DNA of 64,000 bases from Setaria digitata (lineage: Eukaryota; Nematoda; Chromadorea; Rhabditida; Setariidae), in assembly GCA_003640385.1 (NCBI GenBank), contig RCAB01000295.1, positions 1-64,000 of the forward strand. Reading direction: 5' to 3'. A model generated the notes under the pieces. That model saw only the letters and a list, made by a program, of their open reading frames with translations. It ran no database searches and was not told the DNA's origin. The position numbers were made by a program, and so were the translations under genes. Shown piece after piece: positions 51,101 to 63,700 of this stretch; positions within the stretch are counted from its first letter, which is position 1, and every line of letters starts with the position of its first letter.

Positions 51101-54100
51101 TGGGATATTTGATTTCCGAAGCAATAGATGTGTTGGATACAGAACTGACGTGATTGTGAATACGTTACGTCTAGGTCTGCTCAAGGAGATACGTATTGCA
51201 ATGGAAAAGAGTGTTATTCTGTCAGTATGATTACGTTCACTGTGGCAAAATCATTTCACGTGTTCAACTGATTAAGTATGCATGTATGTATGTAATGCTT
51301 GTTGTGGAGCAGTTTGCCCATGTTAAATTTTGTTCGCTAATTAATTCTGAACTGAGAGCCCTCTTTCCAATTAGTATAGGAACTATATTATTTGACAGTC
51401 CTTACCTTTGATATGATTTCGAAAATATTTTAAGAGTAATGTTCAGATGGTGCAATATTTACAGCAAAAGAAGGATATGTAATAATGATAATTGTGGAAA
51501 TAGCAATGAAATTGATGAGAAAAGTGAAGTGTCAAGAAAAAAATATTTTAGTTGTATTCGAAAAAGAAAAAAGAGAAAACTCAGTGAATTTAAGAAATAG
51601 CAATAACGAAATGAAATTTTCTGTAAAAACTAATTCAAATGTACTCTTTGTGCACCAGTTAAGAATGCTTGGTTAAGAATCGATGCTCATTTTATCAATC
51701 TATAAAATATTTTGTTCATTCTTAATCAAATCTGAATTATACAGACCGGAAAAAAAATTTGAAAAGTACTAATATTAGATTATATGAAGGGCCGAATAAA
51801 CAAACACCCAGTGTAATTTATAAGTTTACGCAATTCAATTTTTAAAAGTATTCCAAAAGTTTTGACAAGTTCGAATTCCATATTAAGGCCTGATTTATTT
51901 ATGAATTTATTGGAAATTTGTTTTACAAAACAATTTATGAAGTCTATCAAATAAGCAAAATAAGGCTTATGTTTTTCATTTTATTTCCATCCCTCTTTCT
52001 TTTCTCCTTTCTCTTTCCCACTTTGGAAAAAGTATTATCTTTCACTGTATTGGTTAAACTGCAATATTTCATTCTAGTTTAGCGAGATAAGAACAAATTC
52101 TGAATTAAATCAAATTTTAATCGTGTCGAGACTCTTATGAGCAGGAAGAGTTTGTGAAATGAAATCTTTGCATGGGATATCTACAGATTGTATTCAGTTT
52201 GCTTCCTGAATGCAAAGTAGAATTCGTGCATTTTTAAGAAAAGGTTAAAATTACGTGTAAATCCGCATCACAAAGTTCATTTTCAAATTAAACAGCATGA
52301 TATGGAGGATGGGAGAATGGGAGAGAATGACAACTGTCGTCGTATGGTTTGGTGATGCACAAGTTACTCCAAATAACTAGTGTCAAGTGTCACAGTGATT
52401 CGCAACGGGTGACATTGCGAACAAAGATATGAATTATGCGGCATAAACGTGGTTCTGTATTTCAAAAATCTGACAAGTGTTGTTGAAATAATGAAGTTTT
52501 GAAATCTTCAAAAACTTTAGAGATAATTCATTGGTTATTGCGAGGTGAGTGGGGGTGGCAAGGGGCATCGAACCAGTAGAAGAGTAAGAAAAGAGCAGAG
52601 CATTTCTGAGATTCAAATAGCCTTTATAGTTGTGTTTTCGTAACAGCAGGGACTAAAGCGTTGGAATTTTCTAATTAAGGTGAAGTGAATGAAGCAGAAA
52701 CAGTGAGATTGGAATAAACTGACGAGATGTACACTTTTTTGCTTTACCAGGCCATCCAGTTGTCCATTACCGTTTTACATTGAAAATAAATGAACGAGAT
52801 TGAGCTGACGAAGAGAGAGGACATCTGATGTCTAATCAATCATCAGCGAATGCCCTTGAACAGGGGAATGTTGAAGTGGTGAAAGGACTGATTGTCAGTT
52901 AGGAAGAAATGTGAGTTGAAGGGTGCATCAAATTTACCTTAGAAGATTATAAACCGAAATTTGTCAGTGCATGCTTTGGTGAATTGGTTTTTCACACAGA
53001 CTGGATGCCAGGCAATAAACTCATTGCCAGAAAAGTGAATTTCCACGATGTCAGTTGAAATATTCGTAATCAAATGAAATTTGAATTTTCTTGCAGCTTT
53101 ACCTATGCAGTAACTATAGAACATGTGGTACATAATACATTTCTTCCATACTGAAAATTAGAATATCTGTCATTCTCTCGGCTGTAAAAAGTGATAAAAG
53201 ATAATATCATTTGATAATTCCTTTAAAGAACTATAAAAGAGTTTTTCGCTTTTTCAATGAAATACTTGTCAACTGGCTGAATGTTCATTTTACACAAGAG
53301 CATTCATTATCACCGTTACATTTATTTTCATTTTCATTCCTGTTGTTACCATAGCTTGAATAAATGTATGCAATGTGTTGTTGTATGTGAGACTTTTTTT
53401 AGCTTATGGTATAGGAGAAAGAGAAAGTTAAATTCGATCAAATGCTTTAGAAAGTGCAATTAATGACTCTTGCTGGAAATGTATTCCTCTGTCGTTCCTT
53501 TATTTAAATGTCTTTACTTCCGAAAATTTCCTAAGTCATTGAATTTCATTATATGAAATCTTGTTAAAGTATTCATAGACTTTTAAAAATAATAATTTTA
53601 AATAGAATCATGCGAAAGTGCCGTTAAAATATGGCTCCTTTCCACGGTAATGCAAGCAGACGTTGCCATCTTACTCATTTAATCCTTCCAAGTCGAAAAT
53701 TTCTGATACAGGTTTCTTTTTCATTTTTAAAAACGACTAGCTTTTCATCCCTTTACTGATTTAGTTTATTATTGTATAGAGCTAAAATTATAAATTTAAA
53801 TATAGCAACTCTTCTTAAACATCCTGTATTTCGTCAAATCGTTAAATTTTCACGCAGACAGCAATCGATTTGAAGCTTGTTGTGATTATCCATCAGGTTC
53901 AAACAAACTCAAATGATACTTGATGATTTCTGAGCAATCTGAATTAGATCCAAACTGACAACAGCTAGACTGTCAGATAAAAATTTGGAAAAGGCAGGCA
54001 AAAGAATTATCATGCAGTAGCTGTTTGTGATAGAGAAGTGGCATTGTTTTTCTGACTTATGTTAGCTAGCATGCTGGAAGTTTTGTCATGTATTAGCTTG

Positions 54101-55552
54101 CTTCAGAATTCTATAATAGATGTCAATCTGTGAAGCCTTCTCTTCGATTTTTCTATATAATGAATCCCTAGATTAAATTCCTATAGAAGACTATGAAAAA
54201 GATATTTCAGTCGTATTCAGATTCAGATTACTAACTCGCTATAACTTTACCCTTGTATACCCACACCCTCTTCAGTATCCACGCTTTTTATTATCATAAC
54301 TGTTTCGTCTTGATCGGTATTGATGTGAATCTTTTTTGATGCGGTTTTTTCAGGATTCGTGTGAGACAGCGGAATTTTTTTTTTTTGAAAGTTTCTCATC
54401 GGCTCTGCATCCCCTTCATTTAAAATTCTGCCACTTTTTTTTCAATCCATTGGTCATGTTACTGGCTTTCTTTGAATTCTATTTCGAGGAAGTGATAACT
54501 TCGGCATATCAGACTTGATTTCTGGTCCAGTAGTCTGTTATTACAACTACTTATAGTCTTTACCGAGTATTAATCTCACCACAGGCTATCACTCGCTAAA
54601 ATTACACAGTGATTAGTTCAAATTCCTTAATGTATTCAAAGATTTCACGGATTTTAGGTATTTATGGCCAAATTTCAAAAGTGGACACAATGGAATGTGG
54701 CTGACGTATCAGTCTATATGCTCAAACTACAAAATAAATTAGTGGGGTGGAAATTGAACGAAAGGATAAATTCATGTACAGTAATTTCTTGAGTACATAT
54801 GAAGTCATAATAGTACTTCCGATACAGCAGAAGACTAGATATCAGCATGATAAAGAAATGAAGCTGAACAAATTAGTTCATTTCTTGTTATTCCATCTTG
54901 TACCGAAAAACTGTTTGGTATTACTCTATCAATAGCGGCATTCCTCTGTGATTATCAACAATTAATTGTAAATAAGCCATCAGCTGACCGCGACTTTCTT
55001 ACTGCATAAGTTTCAAGGTGGATTTATTAATTTAAAATCATCTTGATAGCCAAGATACTAATGCGTAAACTTACTGGAAAATGTCGTCTGATCAATAAAT
55101 CATTCCAATCACAAGCCGAATGATCTATTAATTGTGCCACATCAAACGTATCCGAAAGTCTCGTTCAGAACTTTAACAGTGAGCTTTTCAATTCCATTTG
55201 TTCGCTCTTTATGTTCTAACTTTTAAATATAACGGAACAGGTCAGCAATTCCTTTTTCAGTTCTCTTTTAAATTTATATTAATTATATAAATGTACTCGT
55301 GGGCCGAGCAGTTTCAGAGCGTCCCCGGCGTTGTGAGTGGATAGTCATAGCGTTCTCAACTTCACGAGTGACAAGGTAGATTTTCGTCGGTGTAGGAAAT
55401 GTAGTGGGATTGAGCTGGTAATGGTAAGAATGTTTGAGTGGGTGTTGTAGTTTCTTTCAAGCGTTTTAAAAATTCATGTTGTTTTGGGACTTTTCATATT
55501 GGTAGGATCAGACGGTGATTTCAGCTTTTAAAATTTTTATGCTTAATTTAGA

Positions 55553-55562
55553 TCAGTTACAG
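55553..55562 (+). promoter_or_regulatory. spliced-leader acceptor candidate, LITAF-like gene
   Basis: TCAGTTACAG is followed by eight bases and then the ATG at 55571, supporting that start. Confidence 0.45.
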
Positions 55563-55570
55563 AAATAGCA

Positions 55571-56898
55571 ATGAATAGTTCCGAAAACGATTATACGAAA
55601 AGTCCACCGTCATATGGTAAGTTACTAGTTTATTCAGAATACCTTTGTTCTCTCTGTCTGAACCTTCCTTGGTTTCCCTTGAAACATAAATCGTTTTTTC
55701 AACTTCTGCTATTAACATTGGCTTGGAATTCATCAAGATGGTGCCAGTTATGCTAATCCAGAAATGGTAGTGGCTTTGCAGAAGCAGCAGTAGACCCACG
55801 CAACACTGGCGGCAAATCACAAACATCGGGAATATCTGGTCCGTTTCCAGCATCGCCACAACCACCTCTTAACCCTGCATATATACCACAAACCGTCAAT
55901 CCTACACCACGTTGGTTAACTAGCCATCATTAAATAAAACTCATAAAAAAGTAGCTTATACTAACAAACTCTGAAAGATCTGCAGTTAACACATAGCAGT
56001 AGTTTGTACAAGTGTCTTTTTTTGTTTGTAGTAAATATCAAAATTAGTTTCATATTTCATTCGTGCTGAATTTATCCGGCTGTTCGACTTCAGAAATATT
56101 TTCGATGATACATTTTAAAATTATGAGAAATTGTTGTACGTTTCGTAAATTATAGCAGTTTCAGTAGATTTTTCCACAATGCACCCAGAACCACAGACAA
56201 TACCAGTTATCGTTGGTGTGCCGATTTTTGGGCCTCGTTCCTGTACAATGACCTGTCCTAATTGCAACAAAGCTATCGTTACGGAAACGCGTACGCATGC
56301 TGGTTTGCTAGCATTCGCAATTTGTGGCATATTGTTACTTTTCGGGTTTGTATTTTTTGTGCTTTTTTGAGTCCTCATAAAATTATGACATGAAATGAAT
56401 TTACCAATTTTAACAGTTTCAAAGCCGAAATTCCTAGACAGGTAGCGCTAACCGTTTAGTGTTGTTTAGCGGCAAAATATGCTTGAGGTGCGATTTTTTA
56501 AAATCATGCTGTCCATTTTTGAAATGGAAATTTGCCTATCGGTCTTTAAAACGAGCATACAGTATAGGTTTTCTGAATCTGAACAAATCTTAATGCTGAT
56601 TCATATTTCATGTTTTATGAGAGGGATCTCAGCCTTCAGAGGGGAACCTTCAGGCGGTGCTATTATGTTTTTATTTTTCAGATGCTGGCTTGGTTGTTGT
56701 CTAATTCCTTTCTGCGCCAAGAATTGTTTGGTAACTGACTTCTTTTTCATTCACATTCAAATAAATTTAGTGCTGGAACTGAAACTAGATTTCTGATCTC
56801 TTCACACTGTTTTACTGATAATGTGTATTTATTTTTAGGATGTGGATCACACTTGCCCGAATTGTAAAGTACTGCTTGGATCCTACAAAAAGATCTAA
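55571..56898 (+). CDS. LITAF-domain membrane-associated protein
   Basis: Small zinc-binding protein of late endosomal/lysosomal membranes (LITAF/SIMPLE and CDIP1 family). Five exons give 154 residues: 55571-55616, 55782-55910, 56165-56345, 56682-56730, 56839-56898. The N-terminus carries a PPxY motif (SPPSYEAAV, 11-19), which in LITAF recruits NEDD4-type ubiquitin ligases. A proline-rich linker follows. The LITAF domain has a first zinc half (CTMTCPNCNKAIVTE, C89/C92), a hydrophobic membrane-embedded segment (LLAFAICGILLLFG through CWLGCCLIPFC), and a second zinc half (DHTCPNCKVLLG, C141/C144). All four metal cysteines and the membrane segment are present. The exon 3 start is chosen at the TTTCAG acceptor ending 56164. 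Using AG sites a few bases away would change one to three residues only. Nematodes usually carry several such genes. Confidence 0.93.
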
Positions 56899-57005
56899 GA
56901 TTAGAGGCAGCAAGTGACATCTGGGTCAAACTTTAACGGGGGGTGATCAGGGAATGAAAATCTTGTGAAAAGAGCGTTTTTGCTTTTTTTTTTTTTTTTA
57001 AATGT

Positions 57006-57323
57006 TTAACCAGTATCTAGACCTTTGTTTCCATTTCCGTTATTGCCAATGTTAACGATTTCCCACAGTATAATTTCTTTAATTAACATCCTTTTAAATC
57101 GAGTCATGAAATAATGTTTTGAATTGCTTAATGAGTTTGCCAACCCACCAGCATTGGAATGAGCTATATTTGGTTTTGATTTTGCCAAATTATTAATACT
57201 TCTGGCGGTTTCACTGTGAACAGTGTTGATATCGTTGGTATATGATTGTTCTTCGGTAGTGAAATGTAGCTGTGCATATTGCCCAGAGTTATTGATGGTA
57301 CAGTTCTTTAAATAAGCTAGTAA
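57006..57323 (-). CDS. possible terminal exon, Asn/Ser-rich, unknown
   Basis: A minus-strand frame is open for 105 codons up to TAA at 57006-57008, with no early ATG. An acceptor-like TTTTAATAGTTACTAG lies at its upstream end (about 57318), so it could be a last exon. Segments include GQYAQLHFTTEEQSYTNDI, SKPNIAHSNAGGLANSLS and RFKRMLIKEIILWEI. It is asparagine-rich and ends in a GNNGNGNKG tract. No upstream exon or family was found. A frame of this length is expected by chance a few times in a window this AT-rich. Confidence 0.25.
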   Translation of the reverse strand, partial: LLAYLKNCTINNSGQYAQLHFTTEEQSYTNDINTVHSETARSINNLAKSKPNIAHSNAGGLANSLSNSKHYFMTRFKRMLIKEIILWEIVNIGNNGNGNKGLDTG

Positions 57324-57627
57324 CTATTAAAATAATAGCCATTAAATGTGCTTGTGGCGGCGACTTGCATTCATTAACATTTACATTAAACATTTAAGTT
57401 GTTTTGACTGCTTTTGTTAAATTGATAGTCAAATATGAAAATCCTTAGCATAGCTGTCCTGCCACTCTCCTGGAAAAATTAGTAACACCTTGCATGCTTC
57501 TAATTGATGAAACTTTCAAACGCATTTAAACGAATTGGCGAATCTGATGTTCATCGATTTGGATATCTTGTTTTTGAAAGGGCCTCTTCCTGTCAGCAGC
57601 CATGCGATCTAATATTTACTCACTCAT

Positions 57628-57838
57628 TACCACCAACTATATCTCGACTCATTAAATTTCCAGTAATTTGGGTTACTTCTAGTATGTTATTTCATGTTAT
57701 ATTACACTGTGATTTGATTCATTCTCGCTGTTGACCTTTTTCATCCTGTGAATGCTAGTTAAAGTAGTTTTCCAAAAAAGCAGTGGGAAATACAAGCAGA
57801 TTGAGCCTGCGAGAAATGTGGAGATATAGTTGGTGGTA
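57628..57838. repeat. 18-base perfect inverted repeat
   Basis: TACCACCAACTATATCTC at 57628-57645 is the exact reverse complement of 57821-57838. The arms enclose 175 bases. This might be the ends of a small non-autonomous element or a hairpin-forming RNA. No target-site duplication is obvious. Confidence 0.8.
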
Positions 57839-58860
57839 GTTATTGTAAGACAGTTGATTTGGGTACCAAGGATTATGTCTTATTTGTACTTGATGTAGTG
57901 CTTTTTTCCTGTAGGATTAATTGAGATTTCAGTTTTAAATTTTTGCCATGTTAAAGGTAATGTCATACACTTCCGCTGCCATGAGTTGTACGACTTTAGT
58001 TTTGCAGTTTTAATCGTGATATATTATACAGAACATTTTGTAGTTTCTTTGCTGAATGTTATATGAACTTCATTTTAACTGACTCACTTGTTTGTTTTAA
58101 ATGATTTGGATTTCACTTTTCGGTTCATTCCGTTATCTCACTTCTGTCACTACCTTGCGAACTTATTAATGGATTTTCGTCGGTGAATTCGTGTCGATAT
58201 GTTTAGGTTAAAAGCAGTGATTTCTTTTTTCACTTTCGAAATATTAAATAAGTTCTGCTTGACCACTTTGCCTTTTTTGTTTTAGTATTGCTATTTCCCA
58301 TCAATTTGAAAAGTTCACTGCTAGTAGTTTTTCGGAGTAAAATCCATGTGCTTTTAGGTAAACTTTCTTTGAATCAGTTTTTCGAATCGAATCTGTGAGA
58401 GAAGCGAGAGGAAAATTCTCAATTTTATTAAAGAAAAGTCAAGCATTTCGCCTTTTTCTCTGTTTATAGAAAAAGCGAAATTCAGGTGGAGCTGTTTGGA
58501 AACATTTTATCCTTTATAAGCGATAAATATTAGGCATAAGAATTACAAAAATTCCAAAATTTGTCCACGAGTCCGAATTTGGGGTTTTTGAACCAAGTAC
58601 AAATTCTCATTTTTGTTGAATTTCTTCTAAAGAATAAAAGGCATAGGAAAGACTAAAACTATCATTACCTAGAATAAGAGAATAGTAGAAATGATCAACG
58701 TCAGACAGGGTGCTCAACGTCTACATTGGTAGTCGAGCTGGGATGATATAACAGTTAGAAAAAAAAAAAAAAAAAAAAATGGAAGGCTGTTTCAGTTTCA
58801 GTCAGAAATAGACGAATACATTTCTTAAAACTCAAGCACTGCTTCATGCAGATGAAAATT

Positions 58861-60014
58861 TTACGATGATAAAAACTTCTGCAAATATTCCTTGAGACTA
58901 TACTCCTGCCGTTGTGTACTTTCTAATTCAGCACGCAACCTCTCCAACTCTGTTTCACGTTCTCGGATCAAAATCTGTAAAAGGCGTCGCTGTCAACACT
59001 TCGGTAACTGCTGTTGGAATAATCAACGTCCAAAGGAAAATTAATTTAAAAAATGAGAATGATGAAATTAGGAATGTATTTTAGATGCAAAAAAGTTGTT
59101 TCCAAATTAAATTAATTTAAAAAATGAAAAAAAAAATGAAACTATCCAATCGGATTGAATTATGAATCTTGATTTAAAAGCAATTAGGACTGAGTTTGAA
59201 CTGGAAGTATGATCAATCACGTATATTTTGTTCTTCATAGCAGGTGCGGAGAGTCTGGATTCTAAGGCATAGTTCCCATTATTAAATAAATGAAAATAAG
59301 TGTAAAACCGAGAAATTGCTAGCAACGAACCCGTAACTGCTGTGCATCAGCAACATATTGCTTATCTGCACTTTTCAAAACGTTCCTAGATGAAATTGCG
59401 CGAATTTTTTCACATTCAACGGTCATTGCCAGCTAGAATTGAGCAAACACATTTATGGACATAAACCAGTTCATTTGTTTTTGGAAAGCATTTGCTTTAC
59501 AGTTTACTTATGGATGGAAATTATAGAAATTATCAGAATCTTACTTCATCAAACGCTTTAATGATTCCTTCCGTGGCGTTATTAAAAGTATTCAGTTTAT
59601 TCACAACTTCTTTTGCTTCCTCAATAAGTTCACTGGAAGCAGTGGCAACATCTGAAACTAGCTTACTTCTATCGACATATAAAGCAGCTTCTATTAATGT
59701 TGTCCCCCCTGGTCAAACGTACAGATTAACTGGAGACATATCAAATAGGGTTAAAAATTCATTTCTTCAAACCTCCAAGTTTAGAAATCTTAACGAATCT
59801 TAAATTCTTAGAAACTTTCTGTTGTCCATTTTTTTTTTTTCTTATCAAATGAAATAATGCAATAGAACAGAACATTATTGGCTAATACAGCATAGTCATG
59901 AATGAATTAATTCACGAAATAGAGACCTCTACTTCCATTACCTGGCCGCAGAAGGCGTATTTTGTTGTAAGCATCAACATATAAGCCAACTTTCGACAAT
60001 GCTTCATCCGCCAT
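58861..60014 (-). CDS. ift-20: intraflagellar transport protein 20
   Basis: IFT-B complex subunit that links Golgi-derived membrane traffic to cilia. In nematodes it acts in ciliated sensory neurons. Four phase-consistent exons give 144 residues: 60014-59942, 59690-59545, 59432-59331, 58974-58861. The N-terminus MADEALSKVGLYVDAYNKIR is typical of IFT20. Conserved core segments include ELIEEAKEVVNKLNTFNN, ECEKIRAISSRNVLKS and RERETELERLRAELESTQRQ. Most of the protein is predicted helical coiled coil, as expected for the IFT20-IFT54 pair. The length is slightly above the usual 130-135. An AG 12 bases before the ATG supports the start. Confidence 0.93.
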
Positions 60015-60026
60015 TTAGCCTTTACA

Positions 60027-60036
60027 CTAGAAATCA
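60027..60036 (-). promoter_or_regulatory. spliced-leader acceptor candidate, ift-20
   Basis: CTGATTTCTAG-like sequence ends 12 bases upstream of the ift-20 ATG. Because a broken coding-like stretch lies about 470 bases upstream on the same strand, this could also be an internal operon acceptor. Confidence 0.4.
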
Positions 60037-60486
60037 GCTCAGTAATGTGAAAAATTGAAAAATTGTCGCTAAGTATAAAATTATTACATAATTGAACTGG
60101 ATGATGAACGACATCAGTAAACTGCTGTACACATTAATAGTTCTGTTAGAATAAAAAAGGAACTGTGGGAATATCTTGTTGCCCTGGAAACGTTCTAGTT
60201 AGTAGAATTAATTTTGAAAAGCCTTGGGTCTATTTTTAATTCAACAAGTCTTGCATTAGGACCAGCGAAGGTGCCTCATCGGTCGGTGTATTTCAAATGT
60301 TTCTTTTACTGCTATTGGTACGTCTTCTAAAAACACTGCTCAGTATTGACCATTCGAATGAGGTTAATGATAACCTTAACTTTTTAAGTATTCATCTAAT
60401 TTCCCGATTGCTTAAGTTTTAACTAGATTAGCTGGTGAATTTCATAATTATAGGAAACGAAGAAATTTTAGCAGGAACATTTCTGA

Positions 60487-60712
60487 TTAGTAAAGTCTAA
60501 AATTCGATTGGGATACAGCAATATCGCTCCTTTCGTTGCTTGGATACCAAGGCGATGCAATATTTGCAAATCTTGATTAAAGATGCGAATTTGTGGAGTA
60601 TCGGTTTACCAAAGTTTGGATCTCGTTTTGCTGCATGATTGTTTCAGAGGTTAGCACCTGAAAAGCCTCCAAGAGAATTTAGTTATAGCAATCATCCCGA
60701 GCAGTCCATATA
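60487..60712 (-). pseudogene. coding-like stretch broken by a stop and a frameshift
   Basis: On the minus strand an ATG at 60712 opens MSGTNIWTARDDCYN and then meets TAA. The same frame continues protein-like (LLEAFQVLTSETIMQQNEIQ). It shifts frame near 60600 and continues as RIFNQDLQILHRLGIQATKG and AILLYPNRILDF. All segments look like real protein. The TAA sits in a TAACTAA/pyrimidine/TTTTCAG context that could be a 3' splice site, so part of the break may be an unrecognised intron. The frameshift has no acceptable intron to explain it. No family was recognised. Confidence 0.3.
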
Positions 60713-60714
60713 TT

Positions 60715-63700
60715 AGTTCCAGACATCACTGGCTTAATGCATTCATAGATTATTTATTATATCAGCAAGATTACTTGAAGAATCTTCGTAAACCAACAGC
60801 TGTTTAAATTGTACTTTCATGTGTAAATAATTTCTAGCATCTAACCAAGTATTTGGTAATAAGAATCACTCTTAATTCAAATTTTTCCTGAAAGGAATGA
60901 ATGCGTTGTTTCTGACAAGATCAAATGCAACTAAACATATGGTAGAAATAGCATTCGAAACAATTAAACTTTTCAAAATTTGGCATTTTGCATGTGAAAT
61001 GTTAGTTGTTGCAAGACTGTGTTGACACAAAAGCACACTCCACTTCTGTTATTATGGCATATCACGAAATATGAAAGTTCCTGAAAATTTTTGCACCTGC
61101 CATATCTTATGAATTTAAAATTGAGAGGAGGAAAAGACAAAAAGAAATAAGATGGACTCTAATAGTTCAAAAGAAATGCTTTGAGGAAATTTTGATAAAA
61201 CCAGATATAAAATAGATGGAAAAAAGATGAATAACTTCTTCTAACAAAACCAAATGCCAACTTCCTATTGAAATTTAAATTTCTAAAAATTAGCTTGCTT
61301 CTTTTGTTGAATTATTTGCTGTTTGATTCCTTCGGACAAATAATTGCTCTACAAACAATTTTTTATTCATATCATGTCCGTAATTTTCTTATTGAAATCA
61401 GACCATTTTTTCGTTGTCAAAACTGCACCACTGATTTAAAACAATAATTTTACGGTCTCGCATTAAATATGCAACGGATCGTCAATATCCATCATATAGT
61501 GCATGAGAATAACTTCAATTTAGTTTATTTCAGCTCATGTAATTACTTGCAATTATTTCAATTATTTATTCGTTCATTGGTTATGTGTGCAAATGCATTT
61601 TATTCTCATTGTTTACCAATTTTTTGCTGAATTAAAGAAGAAAAATACTTGCTGAATCCTTTCAAAATGAAAGGTCCCACTTTATTTGCATTGCATTTAC
61701 ACTGCACTTTTATTAATTAAATATTATTGTTTTAAATTTAAACCATTCATATCTTGTAGTACAAACTTCGACGTAGTTTCAATAACAAGCAATTACACTT
61801 CATTCATGATGCTGCCTTTTTTTTTTCAGTTTTCCTGACCAAATCGTCAGGCTATGATGGAATATTTACATCAGGCAGATCAAAAATTCATCTGAATTTG
61901 CTTGTTACTTTTTTTCTTCTTCATTATTAACCTTTTTACGCAATTATTGAAGCCTCACTTACTTTCCTTCGCCGTTAGAAAATAACCTTTTGAACCTTTT
62001 GAAATCCAGACTCCTCTGGATGCAAAACACATAAGTCTGCATACCTCGCAAAACAGATGCAATTATAAAATTCCGTTATTAATTTTAATTTTTAATATTT
62101 GTATTATAATATTGACTGAATCGGTTAAAACGATACTTTTTGATGCTAAATAAATGATCACTTTCCTTCTCCGCATTTCATTTTAAATCTGTTCGATTAC
62201 AGCCCAACTTATAAATTGTATCCAAATCATATCACTACCGCTGCTCAATTTGGTTGGAGAGCTGGAATAATTTAAAGATTACAAGTACTCTTTATGTATA
62301 TAAATTTGAATATATTCAGCAAATTTTTGTTAAAAAAATCAGAAATTCCTGGGATTAAAACAAATATAATTAGCGAGCTATTCACGAATTTTATAGGCTG
62401 AAAACTTAACGACTGACATAGCAATAGATTTTAATTTAGTTGGAACTAATAGTGATGTTTCATTTCCTAATATTAGAAGATACACTGGTCTAAATGTCGT
62501 AAGTAAATAGGCAATTTTCATAACGAACGTCATCTCAACAATTTATTTTCTGGGTCTTGCACAATTCAGTGATGTTATTAATGTTAATTATAAAAAATAT
62601 ATATTTCTGCAGCGAGTTAAATTACTCACTTCATTATGGATGCCTACGCAATTGTCCTTTGTGCATTCATTTACGAAAAGACTGCATGAGAGCCGAATAA
62701 ATGAACTTCTGAAACCTTTTGAATAAAGCGTATTGCAGAATTTCTCTATCGAATAGTAGCATATAAGCAGCGATTACAAAATTACAAGTGAATAAATCTC
62801 AATTACGCTAAGGTAATTGTTTGAGTGCAAACCAGACGACTTTTCGTCATACCTTCGTCAAGTTTTTAATTTTGATCCAACGACATTGAAAAACATTAGC
62901 TTAGTTTGTGTTAAATTATTTTAAAAGAATGAGCGCTTATTTCATGATACATATTAATAATTTTGCAGAAATAAAGTTTCAAATCATATGCTATTTGGAC
63001 AACTTCACAAGTTGCGGTTGCATTCAGTATTTTCCGCTAGGTGTCATTGTTTAATCTCTTAAATTCTTAAATGCAATTTATTTATGTCATCTTCTTGTAA
63101 AAGGTTCTTTTATCTTTTCCATAAATTGTTTCAATCTCTTAATTTGAGAAAATTGAGAAAAATGACTTTGCGGTAACATCGTAGTGCAATGATTTTTCCT
63201 TCTTTGACACGTCATCACTTTAATTTCATTTTTGCAGGAATTTCAATCATTTGTTGAAGCGATTGCCATAACTCTTTCTCTCTATCAGTATAGTCATACC
63301 TGTAATGATGCGTGAGAAACGTAACAGTGATGTAGTTTCGGGATTTATTTACGGGGCCAATGGTATTTGTTAGGAGAGTTCCGGTTGAGGCTGTAAGGAA
63401 AACAGGCCATAACGCGATTGCACGTCGTCTAATCAGTGTGAGAATGGATGATATCAGTGGATTGTTATCAGTAAGACACCGATGCGATGTTCTTCACAAA
63501 AAGGGACAGAGTCGGGAGAATCATATCATAAAGCACAGACTTTGCTCAGTTCATTCAGCTCGGATAATTAGGGAGACTCATCCTGACATTTTGCACATCC
63601 CTTCATTAGCCGTTTGTTGATGCTTATTACTGTTTCTTGAAACTTTTATGAATTTTGTTAGTGTAACTTGATGGTGCATGTAAATAAGCTAATATTGGTC

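Larger units (their letters stand above)
46851..55552. other. long mostly non-coding region
   Basis: Apart from the small ORF at 47859-48107, I find no supported gene. 50830-51240 is GC-richer and open in all three plus frames for 60-108 codons without recognisable protein. Other frames (51485-51676, 52939-53133 minus, 54336-54518) look like chance. The promoter of the ABTB-like gene should lie just right of 46850. Confidence 0.5.
56899..58860. other. intergenic region between LITAF-like and ift-20 genes
   Basis: Contains the minus-strand open frame at 57006-57323 and an 18-base inverted repeat (57628-57645 with 57821-57838), listed separately. A plus-strand ORF (57504-57734, 76 codons) overlaps one arm and has no family match. 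An A21 run lies at 58759-58779. Confidence 0.5.
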
